Assembly: GCF_004795255.1 (NCBI RefSeq)
Contig: NZ_SSBQ01000002.1
Location: 5,113,501 to 5,177,500, forward strand
DNA length: 64,000 nucleotides
DNA from: Streptomyces sp. RKND-216
GTDB lineage: Bacteria > Actinomycetota > Actinomycetes > Streptomycetales > Streptomycetaceae
Reading direction: 5' to 3'
A model generated the notes under the pieces. That model was given only the letters and a program-made list of their open reading frames with translations. It was not told the DNA's origin and did not search any database. Each line of letters starts with the position of its first letter. Positions within the stretch are counted from its first letter, which is position 1. Position numbers and translations under genes: made by a program. Below are positions 35,077 to 43,550 of the stretch, in pieces.

Positions 35077-36273
35077 GTGTCCATACCCCCGTTGGTGCGC
35101 CCCAGGCCCGTGCACCGGGCCGCCGACCTCCTGTCCGCGTACCTGCCCGGCTCGTTCTACTTCTCCTCCGCCCGAGGGGCGCTGCTCGCCGACGGCGTGC
35201 ACTCCTGGGTGCGACCGGGGAGCGGCGCACGTGTCATGGCCGCGGCCGAGGCGCTCGAGGCCGCCGCGACGGCGGGTGTCGCCGAGCCCGTGGTCGCGGG
35301 AGCGGTCAGGTTCCGCCCGGAGGGGGAGAGCGGCCTGTTCGTCCCCTCGGTCGTGCGGCGCTCGGCCGCACCGGCTGCGGTACGCGCCCCGGAGGCGGAG
35401 CCCGGAACGGCATGGACGGTCACGCCCCGCCCCGAACCAGCCCGTTACGCCGACGGCGTGCGCCGCGCGCTGGAACTCATCCGCGACGGCGAACTGCGCA
35501 AGGTCGTGCTGGCCCGCTCCCTGGAACTGACCGCCGAGGCCCCCGTCTGGGTCCCCGCGCTGCTGGCCCGGCTGGTGCGGGCGGACCCGGCCGCCTACGC
35601 CTTCGCCGTCGACGTCACGGCCCCGGGCGACTGGGCACCGCGTACGCTCGTCGGCGCGAGCCCGGAACTCCTGGTGTCCCGCCGGGGTGCGACCGTCGTG
35701 GCCAACCCGCTGGCCGGATCGGCGCCCCGGTCGGGCGACGACGCGGTCGACCGCGAACGGATCGCGCGGCTTCGCGACTCGGCCAAGGACCTCGGCGAAC
35801 ACGCCCACACCGCCGCCCAGGTCGCCGAGGTGCTGGGCCGCTTCTGCGTCGACCTCCACGTGCCGGAACGCCCCGAGGTGATCGGGACGCCGACCATGTG
35901 GCACCTGTCCACCCGGATCACCGGGCGGCTCAGGGACCCGGCCGATCCCGCCTGCTCGTCGCTGGGCCTGGCCGAAGCGCTGCACCCGACGCCCGCGGTG
36001 TGCGGCGTGCCCGGGCACCGGGCGCTCAGGGCCATCGCGGACCTGGAACCGGAGGAGCGCGGCTACTTCGCGGGACTGGTCGGCTGGACCGGCCTGGACG
36101 GCGACGGCGAGTGGGCGGTGACGATCCGCAGCGCCGTGGTGTGCGACCGGACGGTCCGGCTCTCGGCCGGCGCAGGGATCGTCGCCGGCTCGGACCCGGA
36201 CGCCGAACTGGCCGAGACCGGAGCGAAGTTCCGTACGCTGCTGCGTGCACTCGGACTGGAGGACGTCGCGTGA
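35077..36273 (+). CDS. dhbC: Isochorismate synthase (DhbC/EntC)
   Basis: A 398-residue chorismate-utilising enzyme from GTG 35077 (AAAGGAAA 8 nt upstream). The chorismate-binding domain shows [45 protein letters not shown] and a C-terminal [15 protein letters not shown]. It converts chorismate to isochorismate, committing carbon to DHB. The N-terminal 130 residues are less conserved, as in the family. It begins 17 bp after dhbA and overlaps the dhbE GTG by 4 nt (GTGA). Confidence 0.93.
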   Translation: MSIPPLVRPRPVHRAADLLSAYLPGSFYFSSARGALLADGVHSWVRPGSGARVMAAAEALEAAATAGVAEPVVAGAVRFRPEGESGLFVPSVVRRSAAPAAVRAPEAEPGTAWTVTPRPEPARYADGVRRALELIRDGELRKVVLARSLELTAEAPVWVPALLARLVRADPAAYAFAVDVTAPGDWAPRTLVGASPELLVSRRGATVVANPLAGSAPRSGDDAVDRERIARLRDSAKDLGEHAHTAAQVAEVLGRFCVDLHVPERPEVIGTPTMWHLSTRITGRLRDPADPACSSLGLAEALHPTPAVCGVPGHRALRAIADLEPEERGYFAGLVGWTGLDGDGEWAVTIRSAVVCDRTVRLSAGAGIVAGSDPDAELAETGAKFRTLLRALGLEDVA

Positions 36274-37877
36274 CCGTGGACCACGTACCCTGGCCGCCGG
36301 AGGCGGCCGCGCGGTACCGCGCGGCCGGACACTGGCGCGGGCAGACCTTCGGCGCCCTGCTGACGTCGCTGGCCGGCGCGTACGCCGACCGCACGGCCGT
36401 CGTGGGCGGGGACAGCCGCTGGACCTTCGCCGAACTGGACGAGCGGGCACACCGGATCGCGGCCGGCCTGCTGGCGGAAGGGCTCCTGCCCGGCGACCGC
36501 GTCGTGCTGCAGCTGCCCAACATCCCGGAGTTCCTGCCGGTGGTGTTCGGCATGTGGCGGGCGGGCCTGCTTCCCGTGTTCGCCCTTCCCGCACACCGGG
36601 AGAGTGAGCTGCGGCACTTCGCGTCGCACAGCGAGGCGGCTGCCCTCGTCACTGTCGGCACCCACGACCGGCACGACCACGCGGCGACCGCACGCGCCGT
36701 CGCCGCCGAAGTCGGCTCCGTGCGGCGGGTGCTGGAGGTCGGGTCGGACGCGTTCGCCGACCTTGCCGCGACCGCGCCGCGCGAACTGCCCGACCCCGAC
36801 CCGGAGGGCGTGGCCTTCCTGCAGCTCTCGGGCGGCAGCACCGGGCTGCCGAAGCTGATCCCCCGCACTCACGACGACTACCTGTACAGCGTGCGGGAGA
36901 GCGCCCGGATCTGCGGGCTGCGCCCTGACAGCGTCCACCTGGCCACGCTGCCGGTGTCGCACAACTACCCGCTGAGCTCGCCCGGGGTGCTGGGTGCGCT
37001 GTACGCGGGCGCCGCCACGGTGATGGCGCCGCGTCCGGACGCGGACACCGCGTTCCGGCTGATCGAAGCCGAGCGGGTCACGATCACCGGCGTGGTGCCG
37101 CCGCTGGCCGCCGCCTGGGTGCAGGCGGCCACCCGCACCGAACGTGACCTGTCCTCCCTGGAGGTGCTGCTGGTCGGCGGCGCCAAGTGCGGTCGCGAGC
37201 TCGCCGAACGCATCGGCCCCGCATTGGGCTGCAGGCTGCAGCAGGTCTTCGGCATGGCCGAGGGGCTGGTCTGCTACACCCGGCTGGACGACCCCGAGGA
37301 GACCGTGCTCGGCACGCAGGGGCTCCCCATTTCGCCGGACGACGAGATCCGCGTGGTCGACCCCGACACCGACGCCGACGTCGCGCCGGGGGAGGAGGGC
37401 GCGCTGCTGACCCGGGGCCCGTACACCATCCGCGGCTACTACCGGGCCGAGGAGCACAACGCCACGGCGTTTACCGCGGACGGCTTCTACCGGACCGGCG
37501 ACCTGGTACGCCGCACCCCCACCGGACAGCTGGAGGTCGTGGGCCGGGCCAAGGAGCAGATCAACCGGGGCGGTGAGAAGATCGCCGCGGCAGAGGTCGA
37601 GAACCACCTCATGGCCCACCCGGACGTGCTCGACGCCGCGGTGGTCGCGGTGCCCGACCCGTACCTGGGCGAACGGACCTGCGCCTACGTGGTGCCCGCC
37701 GCCGGGGCCTCGCCGGCCGGACGCGACCTGCGCGCGTTCGTGCGCGACCGGGGCGTGGCCGCGTTCAAGGTGCCGGATCTGGTCCAGGTGGTCGAGGACT
37801 TCCCGGTGACCGGGGTCGGCAAGACGAGCAAGCGCGAGCTGAGGGCGGCACTGGCCGCGCTCGCGCGGAAGGAGTGA
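36270..37877 (+). CDS. dhbE: 2,3-DHB-AMP ligase (DhbE/EntE), with unusual specificity residues
   Basis: A 535-residue adenylate-forming enzyme. Core motifs are [10 protein letters not shown], the AEG segment, YRTGD and the C-terminal [10 protein letters not shown] (catalytic Lys). It activates DHB as its adenylate and loads it onto the aryl carrier protein. By hand alignment to DhbE the pocket residues are N232, Y233, S236, G274, L301, G303, V334 and C335. Y and S agree with DHB enzymes, while the Cys at 335 is what I recall from salicylate-activating enzymes (DHB enzymes have Asn). Since dhbA, dhbB and dhbC are all present, DHB is still the likeliest substrate. Confidence 0.93.
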   Translation: MTVDHVPWPPEAAARYRAAGHWRGQTFGALLTSLAGAYADRTAVVGGDSRWTFAELDERAHRIAAGLLAEGLLPGDRVVLQLPNIPEFLPVVFGMWRAGLLPVFALPAHRESELRHFASHSEAAALVTVGTHDRHDHAATARAVAAEVGSVRRVLEVGSDAFADLAATAPRELPDPDPEGVAFLQLSGGSTGLPKLIPRTHDDYLYSVRESARICGLRPDSVHLATLPVSHNYPLSSPGVLGALYAGAATVMAPRPDADTAFRLIEAERVTITGVVPPLAAAWVQAATRTERDLSSLEVLLVGGAKCGRELAERIGPALGCRLQQVFGMAEGLVCYTRLDDPEETVLGTQGLPISPDDEIRVVDPDTDADVAPGEEGALLTRGPYTIRGYYRAEEHNATAFTADGFYRTGDLVRRTPTGQLEVVGRAKEQINRGGEKIAAAEVENHLMAHPDVLDAAVVAVPDPYLGERTCAYVVPAAGASPAGRDLRAFVRDRGVAAFKVPDLVQVVEDFPVTGVGKTSKRELRAALAALARKE

Positions 37878-38551
37878 CGAGCGTGTCCCTACCCGAGATC
37901 AGGCCCTATCCGCTGCCCCGGGCCGACGAACTGCCCGAGGGGCGGGTCGGATGGCGGCCCGACCGGACACGCGCGGCGCTGCTGGTCCACGACATGCAGC
38001 GGTATTTCCTGGCCCCGTACGCGGGGGCGCCGGTGCCCGAGATGACGGCGAACATCGCCCGCCTCGCCGAGTCCGCCCGCGCGCAGGGCGTGCCGGTGTT
38101 CTACACCGCGCAGCCCGGTCGGCAGGACCCCGCGGACCGGGGGCTGCTCACCGAGTTCTGGGGCCAGGGCATCGGCGCGGTCATCGACTCCGACCCGCGG
38201 GCGGCCGACATCGTCGACGCGCTCGCGCCGGGCGAAGACGACGAGGTGCTGGTCAAGTGGCGCTACAGCGCCTTCCAGCGCAGCGCATTCGCCGACCGGC
38301 TGGCCGAACTGGGCCGCGACCAGCTGCTGATCACCGGCATCTACGCGCACATCGGTCTGCAGTCCACCGCCGTGGAGGCGTTCATGCGCGACGTCCAGCC
38401 GTTCCTGGTGGCCGACGCGGTGGCCGACTTCTCCCGCGAACGCCACGACGAGACCTGCGCCTACGTCGCCCAGCGCTGCGGCGTTGTGACCACCACCGCC
38501 GACGCGCTGGCCGCGCTGTCGGCACCGATCCCGGCAGGAGCCGCCCGATGA
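37874..38551 (+). CDS. dhbB: Isochorismatase (DhbB N-terminal domain only)
   Basis: A 225-residue isochorismatase from GTG 37874 (a second GTG at 37883 is possible). HDMQRYFL carries the catalytic Asp, and LVKWRYSAF the Lys; [19 protein letters not shown] is the conserved core with Thr/Ala around the active site. It hydrolyses isochorismate to 2,3-dihydro-2,3-dihydroxybenzoate and pyruvate. Bifunctional DhbB/EntB carries a C-terminal aryl carrier domain; here the protein ends before it and a separate carrier gene follows with a 4-nt overlap. Confidence 0.92.
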   Translation: MTSVSLPEIRPYPLPRADELPEGRVGWRPDRTRAALLVHDMQRYFLAPYAGAPVPEMTANIARLAESARAQGVPVFYTAQPGRQDPADRGLLTEFWGQGIGAVIDSDPRAADIVDALAPGEDDEVLVKWRYSAFQRSAFADRLAELGRDQLLITGIYAHIGLQSTAVEAFMRDVQPFLVADAVADFSRERHDETCAYVAQRCGVVTTTADALAALSAPIPAGAAR

Positions 38552-38787
38552 ACCCGACCCTGACTCCCGACCGGGTCCGCGCCGACGTCGCGGAGCTGCT
38601 GGACTGCGAGCCCGCCGCGATCGCGCCCGACCAGGACCTGATCGACCTCGGCCTGGACTCGATGCGGATCATGACGCTGGTCGAGCGCTGGCGCGCCGAG
38701 GGCGCGTCCACGCTGGAATTCCCCGACCTCGCCGAGCGGCCCGAACTCGGCCACTGGACGGCGCTGCTGACGGGTGGGCCGGAATGA
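38548..38787 (+). CDS. Free-standing aryl carrier protein (ArCP)
   Basis: A 79-residue carrier protein, with the phosphopantetheine site Ser38 in DLGLDSMRIM. It should accept DHB from DhbE after modification by the Sfp-type transferase at 60.5 kb, and donate it to the first condensation domain of the NRPS. It overlaps dhbB upstream (ATGA) and the siderophore-interacting protein gene downstream (ATGAG). It corresponds to the C-terminal domain of EntB/DhbB split into its own gene. Confidence 0.92.
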   Translation: MNPTLTPDRVRADVAELLDCEPAAIAPDQDLIDLGLDSMRIMTLVERWRAEGASTLEFPDLAERPELGHWTALLTGGPE

Positions 38788-39632
38788 GTCTCGTCGACGA
38801 CAGGCAGCGCCACCTGGAACGCATCGCCGAGGTCCGCGCGGGGCGCTCCGCCGCGAAGGTGGGCTACCCCATCGGTATCCGCAGGACCGAGGTCGTCCGC
38901 ACCGTCGCGGTGGGGACGGGTCTGCTGCGGGTGACCCTCGGTGGCGAGGGCACCGACGGGTTCGAGGCGCACGCGCCGGACGAGCACGTCAAGCTGATCT
39001 TCCCGGAGCCGGACGGCTCGTTGCGGTTGCCCGAGCCGAACGGGACCATGCTGCGCTGGCCGCGGCCGATGCCCACCGCGCGGGAGTACACGGTGCGCCG
39101 TTACGACCCGGCCGCGCGGGAGATCGACATCGACGTCGCGCTGCATGAGGGCGGCCTCGCGTCCGGCTGGGCGCGGACCGCCCGTCCGGGTGACGTGCTG
39201 CACGTGGCAGGTCCGCCCGGCGGCCTGATCGTCCCGCACGCGTACGACCGGTATCTGATGGCGGGTGACCTGACCGCCCTACCGGCGATCGCCCGGCGGC
39301 TCGAGGAACTGCCGCGAAGCGCGCGGGGGTGGGCTTTCGTCGAAGTCGCCGACGCGGCGGAGGAGATCGAGCTGTCCGCACCCGACGGTGTCGAGGTGCA
39401 CTGGCTGTACCGCGGGGATCGTCCGGCCGGCTCCGGCGACGCCCTGGAACGCGCCGCCACCGGGGTGTCCCCGGCCGAGGGGGAGAGGCTGTACGTCTGG
39501 GTCGCCGGCGAAGCCGGCCAGATCAAACCGCTGCGCCGCTGGGTCCGCGACACGCTGAAGCTGGACCGGGCCGACTACGACATCACCGGCTACTGGAAGC
39601 GCGGTGTCGCGGCCTTCGACGAGGACCACTGA
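38784..39632 (+). CDS. Siderophore-interacting protein (FAD-linked ferric reductase)
   Basis: A 282-residue SIP-family protein. REYTVRRYD is the FAD-binding motif, GPPGGLIVP the second conserved region, and LYVWVAGEAGQIKPLRRW the C-terminal NAD(P)H part. SIPs (ViuB-like) reduce Fe(III)-siderophores to release iron in the cytoplasm. The gene ends the DHB operon and overlaps the carrier gene; the transport operon begins after a 128-bp gap with an iron box. Confidence 0.93.
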   Translation: MSLVDDRQRHLERIAEVRAGRSAAKVGYPIGIRRTEVVRTVAVGTGLLRVTLGGEGTDGFEAHAPDEHVKLIFPEPDGSLRLPEPNGTMLRWPRPMPTAREYTVRRYDPAAREIDIDVALHEGGLASGWARTARPGDVLHVAGPPGGLIVPHAYDRYLMAGDLTALPAIARRLEELPRSARGWAFVEVADAAEEIELSAPDGVEVHWLYRGDRPAGSGDALERAATGVSPAEGERLYVWVAGEAGQIKPLRRWVRDTLKLDRADYDITGYWKRGVAAFDEDH

Positions 39633-39702
39633 CGGCCCGCCACCCCGGCGGCACGCACCACATCACACCTCTGCCCCGTCGTGCTGCTCCGGTCCTGCAC
39701 GA

Positions 39703-39721
39703 TAAGGTGAGCCTTACCTAA
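39703..39721. promoter_or_regulatory. Iron box upstream of the uptake-NRPS operon
   Basis: TAAGGTGAGCCTTACCTAA matches the DmdR/IdeR consensus at 15 of 19 positions, 39 bp before the binding protein start. It should control the operon that extends to 55935. Confidence 0.82.
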
Positions 39722-39760
39722 GCCTTTGGCTGAACCCTCTGAACCACGAAGGAACTTCGC

Positions 39761-40756
39761 ATGGCGATACGCAGAACCTCCGCCCTCGTCGGCGCCCTCG
39801 CTCTGGCCCTGGCCCTTACCGGCTGCGGCACGTCCGAGGCCGGGACGGACAAGGACGGCAGGGGGGAGACCCGGGCGTTCAAGGCCGACAACGGGAAGAT
39901 CACCATCCCCGCCGACCCGCAGCGCGTGGTGGCCACCGGATACGCCGTGCCCGCCCTCATCGAGGCCGACGCACCGCTGGTCGGCATCTCTTCCTGGAAG
40001 CGCGGCGTCCCGATGATGGACGACGAGACGCTCGCCCGCTACAAGAAACTCACCAAGATCGCCGGCGAGCAGGCGGCCGAGACCAACTACGAGGCCATCG
40101 CCGAGGTCGACCCCGACCTGATCGTCATCGGCGTTCCGGCCCCCGTCCTCGGCGACATCGACGTCGAGCGGCTGGAGTCCATCGCCCCGGTCGTCGCGAT
40201 CGGCCCCACCGTGCCGTCCGCCTGGCGCGAGCTCTCCCACAAGCAGGCCGACGCCGCCGGTTCCCTCGAGCGCTTCGACGCCGTGAAGGCCGAGTACGAG
40301 GCCAAGGCCGAGACGCTGAGCGAGAAGTACAAGGACGTTCTCCCGGAACTGAAGATGGGCCACGTCGGCGCGTACGGCGAGGTGGCCAAGGGCACCTTCC
40401 ACCGCGAGTTCAGCGGGTCATGGGGTCCCAACATCGTCGAGGACATGGGCGCGACGTACTACGGCGAGGTCCAGGAGCCCGGCCCGGGCTCGGCTTCGGT
40501 CAGCGAGTACCCCTCGATCGAGGAGATCCCGGACTCCCTGGGCGACGCGGACGCCCTCACCTACTCCGTCAACGCCGACGGCAGCGTCCCCGAGTCGGTG
40601 CAGTACGTCATGGACTCCCCGCTGTGGAAGAACCTTCCCGCCGTGAAGGCCGGGAAGACCTTCCCGATCCGCTACACGGAGGCCGCGACCTACGGGCAGG
40701 CCAAGCAGACCCTCGACGCGGCCGCCAAGGCGTTCGCGCCGCTGCTGGATCAGTGA
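39761..40756 (+). CDS. Siderophore-binding lipoprotein (ABC importer)
   Basis: A 331-residue lipoprotein. The signal ends in the lipobox LTGCGT (Cys at residue 22), and the rest is a FhuD/FepB-type class III binding protein (ADNGKITIPADPQRVV, then two lobes with a long bridging helix, DAVKAEYEAKAETLSEKY). It binds the ferric siderophore outside the membrane. It starts the transport genes and is translationally coupled to the first permease (GTGA overlap). Confidence 0.93.
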   Translation: MAIRRTSALVGALALALALTGCGTSEAGTDKDGRGETRAFKADNGKITIPADPQRVVATGYAVPALIEADAPLVGISSWKRGVPMMDDETLARYKKLTKIAGEQAAETNYEAIAEVDPDLIVIGVPAPVLGDIDVERLESIAPVVAIGPTVPSAWRELSHKQADAAGSLERFDAVKAEYEAKAETLSEKYKDVLPELKMGHVGAYGEVAKGTFHREFSGSWGPNIVEDMGATYYGEVQEPGPGSASVSEYPSIEEIPDSLGDADALTYSVNADGSVPESVQYVMDSPLWKNLPAVKAGKTFPIRYTEAATYGQAKQTLDAAAKAFAPLLDQ

Positions 40757-41775
40757 CGGCAGCCGTTCCCGCGACGAAGACCGCGAGCACCGGGGAGACC
40801 GTCGCGCGCGTCGGTCTCCTCGTCGGCGGGCTCGCACTCCTGACCCTGGTCGCCGTGCTCAGCTTCGGAGTCGGCGCACGCTCCGTCGCGCCGACCGAGG
40901 TCCTGCAGGCCCTCCTGGACTACCAGGGCACCGACGACCACGTGGTCGTACGGGACGTCCGGGCGCCACGCGCGCTGCTGGCCGTCGCCGTGGGCGCCGC
41001 ACTGGCCGTCGCGGGCGCACTCATCCAGACGCTGGCCCGCAACCCGCTGGCCGAACCCGGCGTCCTCGGCGTCACCGCGGGCGCCGGGTTCGCCATCACC
41101 CTCGGGTCAGCGCTCGGCGTGGCCGCCGGTCCCGCCGGCGAACTCGCTCTCGCTGTCCTCGGATCGGTGGCCGCGGCACTGCTGGTCGCCGCGGTCGGCC
41201 GGCGGTCACCGCTGCGCCTGGTGCTCGCCGGGGTGGCGCTGACCGCCGTCCTCACCGGCATCGCCCTCGGCATGCGGCTGATGTTCCCGGACGTCTTCGA
41301 CGTCTACCGGTTCTGGTCGGTGGGGTCGCTGGCGGCCCGCGAACAGGCCCCGCTGCTCCTGCCGCTGGCCGCGATCGCCGGGTCCCTGCTGGGGGCGCTG
41401 GTGATCAGCCGCGCCCTCAACGCGCTGGCCCTCGGCGAGACCGTGGCCCATACGCTCGGCGCCGGGGTCGCACGCCTGCGCTCCAGCACGCTGGTGCTCA
41501 TCATCGTGCTCTCCGGCGCCGCGACGGCGGTGGCCGGGCCGATCCTGTTCGTCGGGCTCATCGTGCCGCACCTGGTGCGCAAGCCCTCGGCGGGTTCGGT
41601 GCCCTGGCTCCTGCTCTACTCGATGATCCTCGGACCGATCCTGCTGCTGCTCGCCGACATGGGGTCGCGGGTGCTGCTGCCCACCGGCGAGGTGCCGGTG
41701 GCCATCGTGACCGCGTTCCTCGGAGGACCCATGCTGATCTGGGCCGTCCGGCGCCACGGGGCGGGGACGCTGTGA
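40753..41775 (+). CDS. FecCD-type siderophore permease 1
   Basis: A 340-residue permease with about 9-10 helices. RAPRALLAVAVGAALAVAGALIQTLARNPLAEPGVLGVTAG is the family signature region (shown here by its first parts RAPRALL and ARNPLAEPGVLG), and GPILFVGLIVPHLVR is the C-terminal signature. GTG 40753 overlaps the lipoprotein stop. It forms the membrane channel with the second permease and imports ferric siderophore. Confidence 0.93.
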   Translation: MTAAVPATKTASTGETVARVGLLVGGLALLTLVAVLSFGVGARSVAPTEVLQALLDYQGTDDHVVVRDVRAPRALLAVAVGAALAVAGALIQTLARNPLAEPGVLGVTAGAGFAITLGSALGVAAGPAGELALAVLGSVAAALLVAAVGRRSPLRLVLAGVALTAVLTGIALGMRLMFPDVFDVYRFWSVGSLAAREQAPLLLPLAAIAGSLLGALVISRALNALALGETVAHTLGAGVARLRSSTLVLIIVLSGAATAVAGPILFVGLIVPHLVRKPSAGSVPWLLLYSMILGPILLLLADMGSRVLLPTGEVPVAIVTAFLGGPMLIWAVRRHGAGTL

Positions 41776-42767
41776 CCGTACTGGGAATCCGGCTCGAACC
41801 CCGCTTCGCCACGGTCGTCGCGGCCCTTGTCGCCGGCACGCTCGGACTCGCCCTGCTCGGGCTCTGCCACGGCGCGTCCTGGAGCTCCCCCGCCGAGGTG
41901 TTCGCCGCCCTGGCCGGCACGGAGCCCTCCGTGGTGATCGTGGAGTGGCGACTCTCGCGCGTCACCGCCGCCGTGGTGTTCGGCCTCGCGCTCGGCGTGG
42001 CCGGCGCGCTCTTCCAGAACCTCACCCGCAACCCGCTGGGCAGCCCCGACGTGATCGGGCTCGATGCGGGCGCCTACACCGGCGCGCTCGTCGCCCTCAC
42101 CGTGCTGTCGGGCACCTCGTCCCAGCTGGCGGCCGGCTCGGTCCTCGGCGGACTGATCGTCGCCGCGGTGATCTACCTGCTGTCCTTCGACCGCGGCTTC
42201 TCCGGCCTGCGGCTCGTGGTGATCGGCATCGGCATCAACGCCATGGTCACCGCGGTCAACTCCTGGATCGTGCTGCGCGCCGAACTCGAGGTCGCCATCG
42301 CGGCCGTCGGCTGGAGCGCCGGCTCCCTCAACGGGGTGGGCTGGTCCGACCTGTGGATCCCCTTCACCGTCATCGGCGTGCTGCTGGCCCTGATCACCGC
42401 AGGAGCGCACGCCGTGCACCAGGCCGCTCTCGGCGACTCCGTCGCGGTGACCACCGGCGTCCGGCTCGACCGCCTGCGGCTCCTCATGGTCTTCGTCGGC
42501 GTCGGCTGCACGGCGACGGTCACCTCCGTCGCCGGCCCCATCGCCTTCATCGCCCTGGCCGCACCGCAGATCGGCCGCCGGCTCGCCGGCTCGCCCGGAG
42601 TGCCGCTGCTTCCCGCCGCGCTCACCGGCGCGGTGCTCCTGCTGGGCGCCGATCTGGTCGCCCAGGTGCTGCTGGCACCCGTCTCGCTGCCGGTCGGCGT
42701 GGTGAGCACCGCGATCGGCGGGGGCTACCTGATCTGGCTGCTGACCAAGGAGGTGAGGCGCGCATGA
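41772..42767 (+). CDS. FecCD-type siderophore permease 2
   Basis: A 331-residue permease paralogous to the first. Signatures include RLSRVTAAVVFGLALGVAGA, TRNPLGSPDVIGLDAGAY and GPIAFIALAAPQIGRRL. It begins at GTG 41772, overlapping permease 1 by 4 nt, and its end overlaps the ATPase ATG by 4 nt (ATGA). Heterodimeric permeases are usual for actinobacterial siderophore importers. Confidence 0.93.
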   Translation: MTVLGIRLEPRFATVVAALVAGTLGLALLGLCHGASWSSPAEVFAALAGTEPSVVIVEWRLSRVTAAVVFGLALGVAGALFQNLTRNPLGSPDVIGLDAGAYTGALVALTVLSGTSSQLAAGSVLGGLIVAAVIYLLSFDRGFSGLRLVVIGIGINAMVTAVNSWIVLRAELEVAIAAVGWSAGSLNGVGWSDLWIPFTVIGVLLALITAGAHAVHQAALGDSVAVTTGVRLDRLRLLMVFVGVGCTATVTSVAGPIAFIALAAPQIGRRLAGSPGVPLLPAALTGAVLLLGADLVAQVLLAPVSLPVGVVSTAIGGGYLIWLLTKEVRRA

Positions 42768-43549
42768 CCGCACGCCTGACGGCGCGGGACATCACCCTGC
42801 GCTACGGAGAGCGGGTGGTCTCCACCCGCCTGAGCCTGGACGTCCCCGACGCCGCGTTCACCGCCATCGTGGGCCCCAACGCCTGCGGCAAGTCGACCCT
42901 GCTCCGCGCGCTGGTCAGGCTGCTGCAGCCTGCCGACGGACAGGTGACGTTCGACGGGCGCGAGGTCGGCGACTATCCCGGCAAGGCGCTGGCCAAGCAG
43001 CTCGGCTTCCTCCCCCAGGACCCGCTGGCACCCGACGACATCAAGGTCCGTCAGCTCGTGGGCCGCGGACGGTTCCCCCACCAGGGGCTCCTCGCACTGT
43101 GGTCGCCTCAGGACGAGCGGGCCGTCACCCGGGCCATGGCCGCCTCCGGGGTCTCGGAGCTGGCAGACCGCCCGGTGCAGGAGCTGTCCGGAGGACAGCG
43201 CCAGCGGGTCTGGATGGCGATGGTGCTCGCCCAGCAGACCCCCTACCTGCTGCTCGACGAACCGACGTCCTTCCTCGACATCACCCACCAGTACCAGCTG
43301 CTCGGCCTGCTGGCAGGACTGCGCGACGAGGGCCGCACCGTGATCGCCGTCCTCCACGACATCAACCAGGCGTGCCGGTTCGCCGACCACCTGATCGCCA
43401 TGCGCGACGGCCGCGTCGTCGCCGAGGGCGACCCCTCGGAGGTCGTGGACAGCGCGCTGATCAAAGAAGTCTTCGACCTGCCGAGCATCATCGTCCCCGA
43501 CCCGGTGACGGACACGCCGATGGTCGTCCCCACCCTCCAAGGAGACTGA
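42764..43549 (+). CDS. Siderophore ABC transporter ATP-binding protein
   Basis: A 261-residue FecE/FepC-type ATPase. Walker A is GPNACGKST (the usual Gly replaced by Ala-Cys as in many FecE homologues), signature [13 protein letters not shown], Walker [12 protein letters not shown], and H-loop HDINQA. It powers uptake with the two permeases. It starts with an ATGA overlap and ends 1 bp before the TTG start of the NRPS, with GGAGA inside its final codons. Confidence 0.95.
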   Translation: MTARLTARDITLRYGERVVSTRLSLDVPDAAFTAIVGPNACGKSTLLRALVRLLQPADGQVTFDGREVGDYPGKALAKQLGFLPQDPLAPDDIKVRQLVGRGRFPHQGLLALWSPQDERAVTRAMAASGVSELADRPVQELSGGQRQRVWMAMVLAQQTPYLLLDEPTSFLDITHQYQLLGLLAGLRDEGRTVIAVLHDINQACRFADHLIAMRDGRVVAEGDPSEVVDSALIKEVFDLPSIIVPDPVTDTPMVVPTLQGD

Positions 43550-43550
43550 G

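Noticed and set aside
37951..38787. A 278-codon frame overlapping dhbB and ending in the carrier protein
   Set aside because: Only its last 79 codons, from ATG 38548, are real (aryl carrier protein); the rest is out of frame with dhbB.
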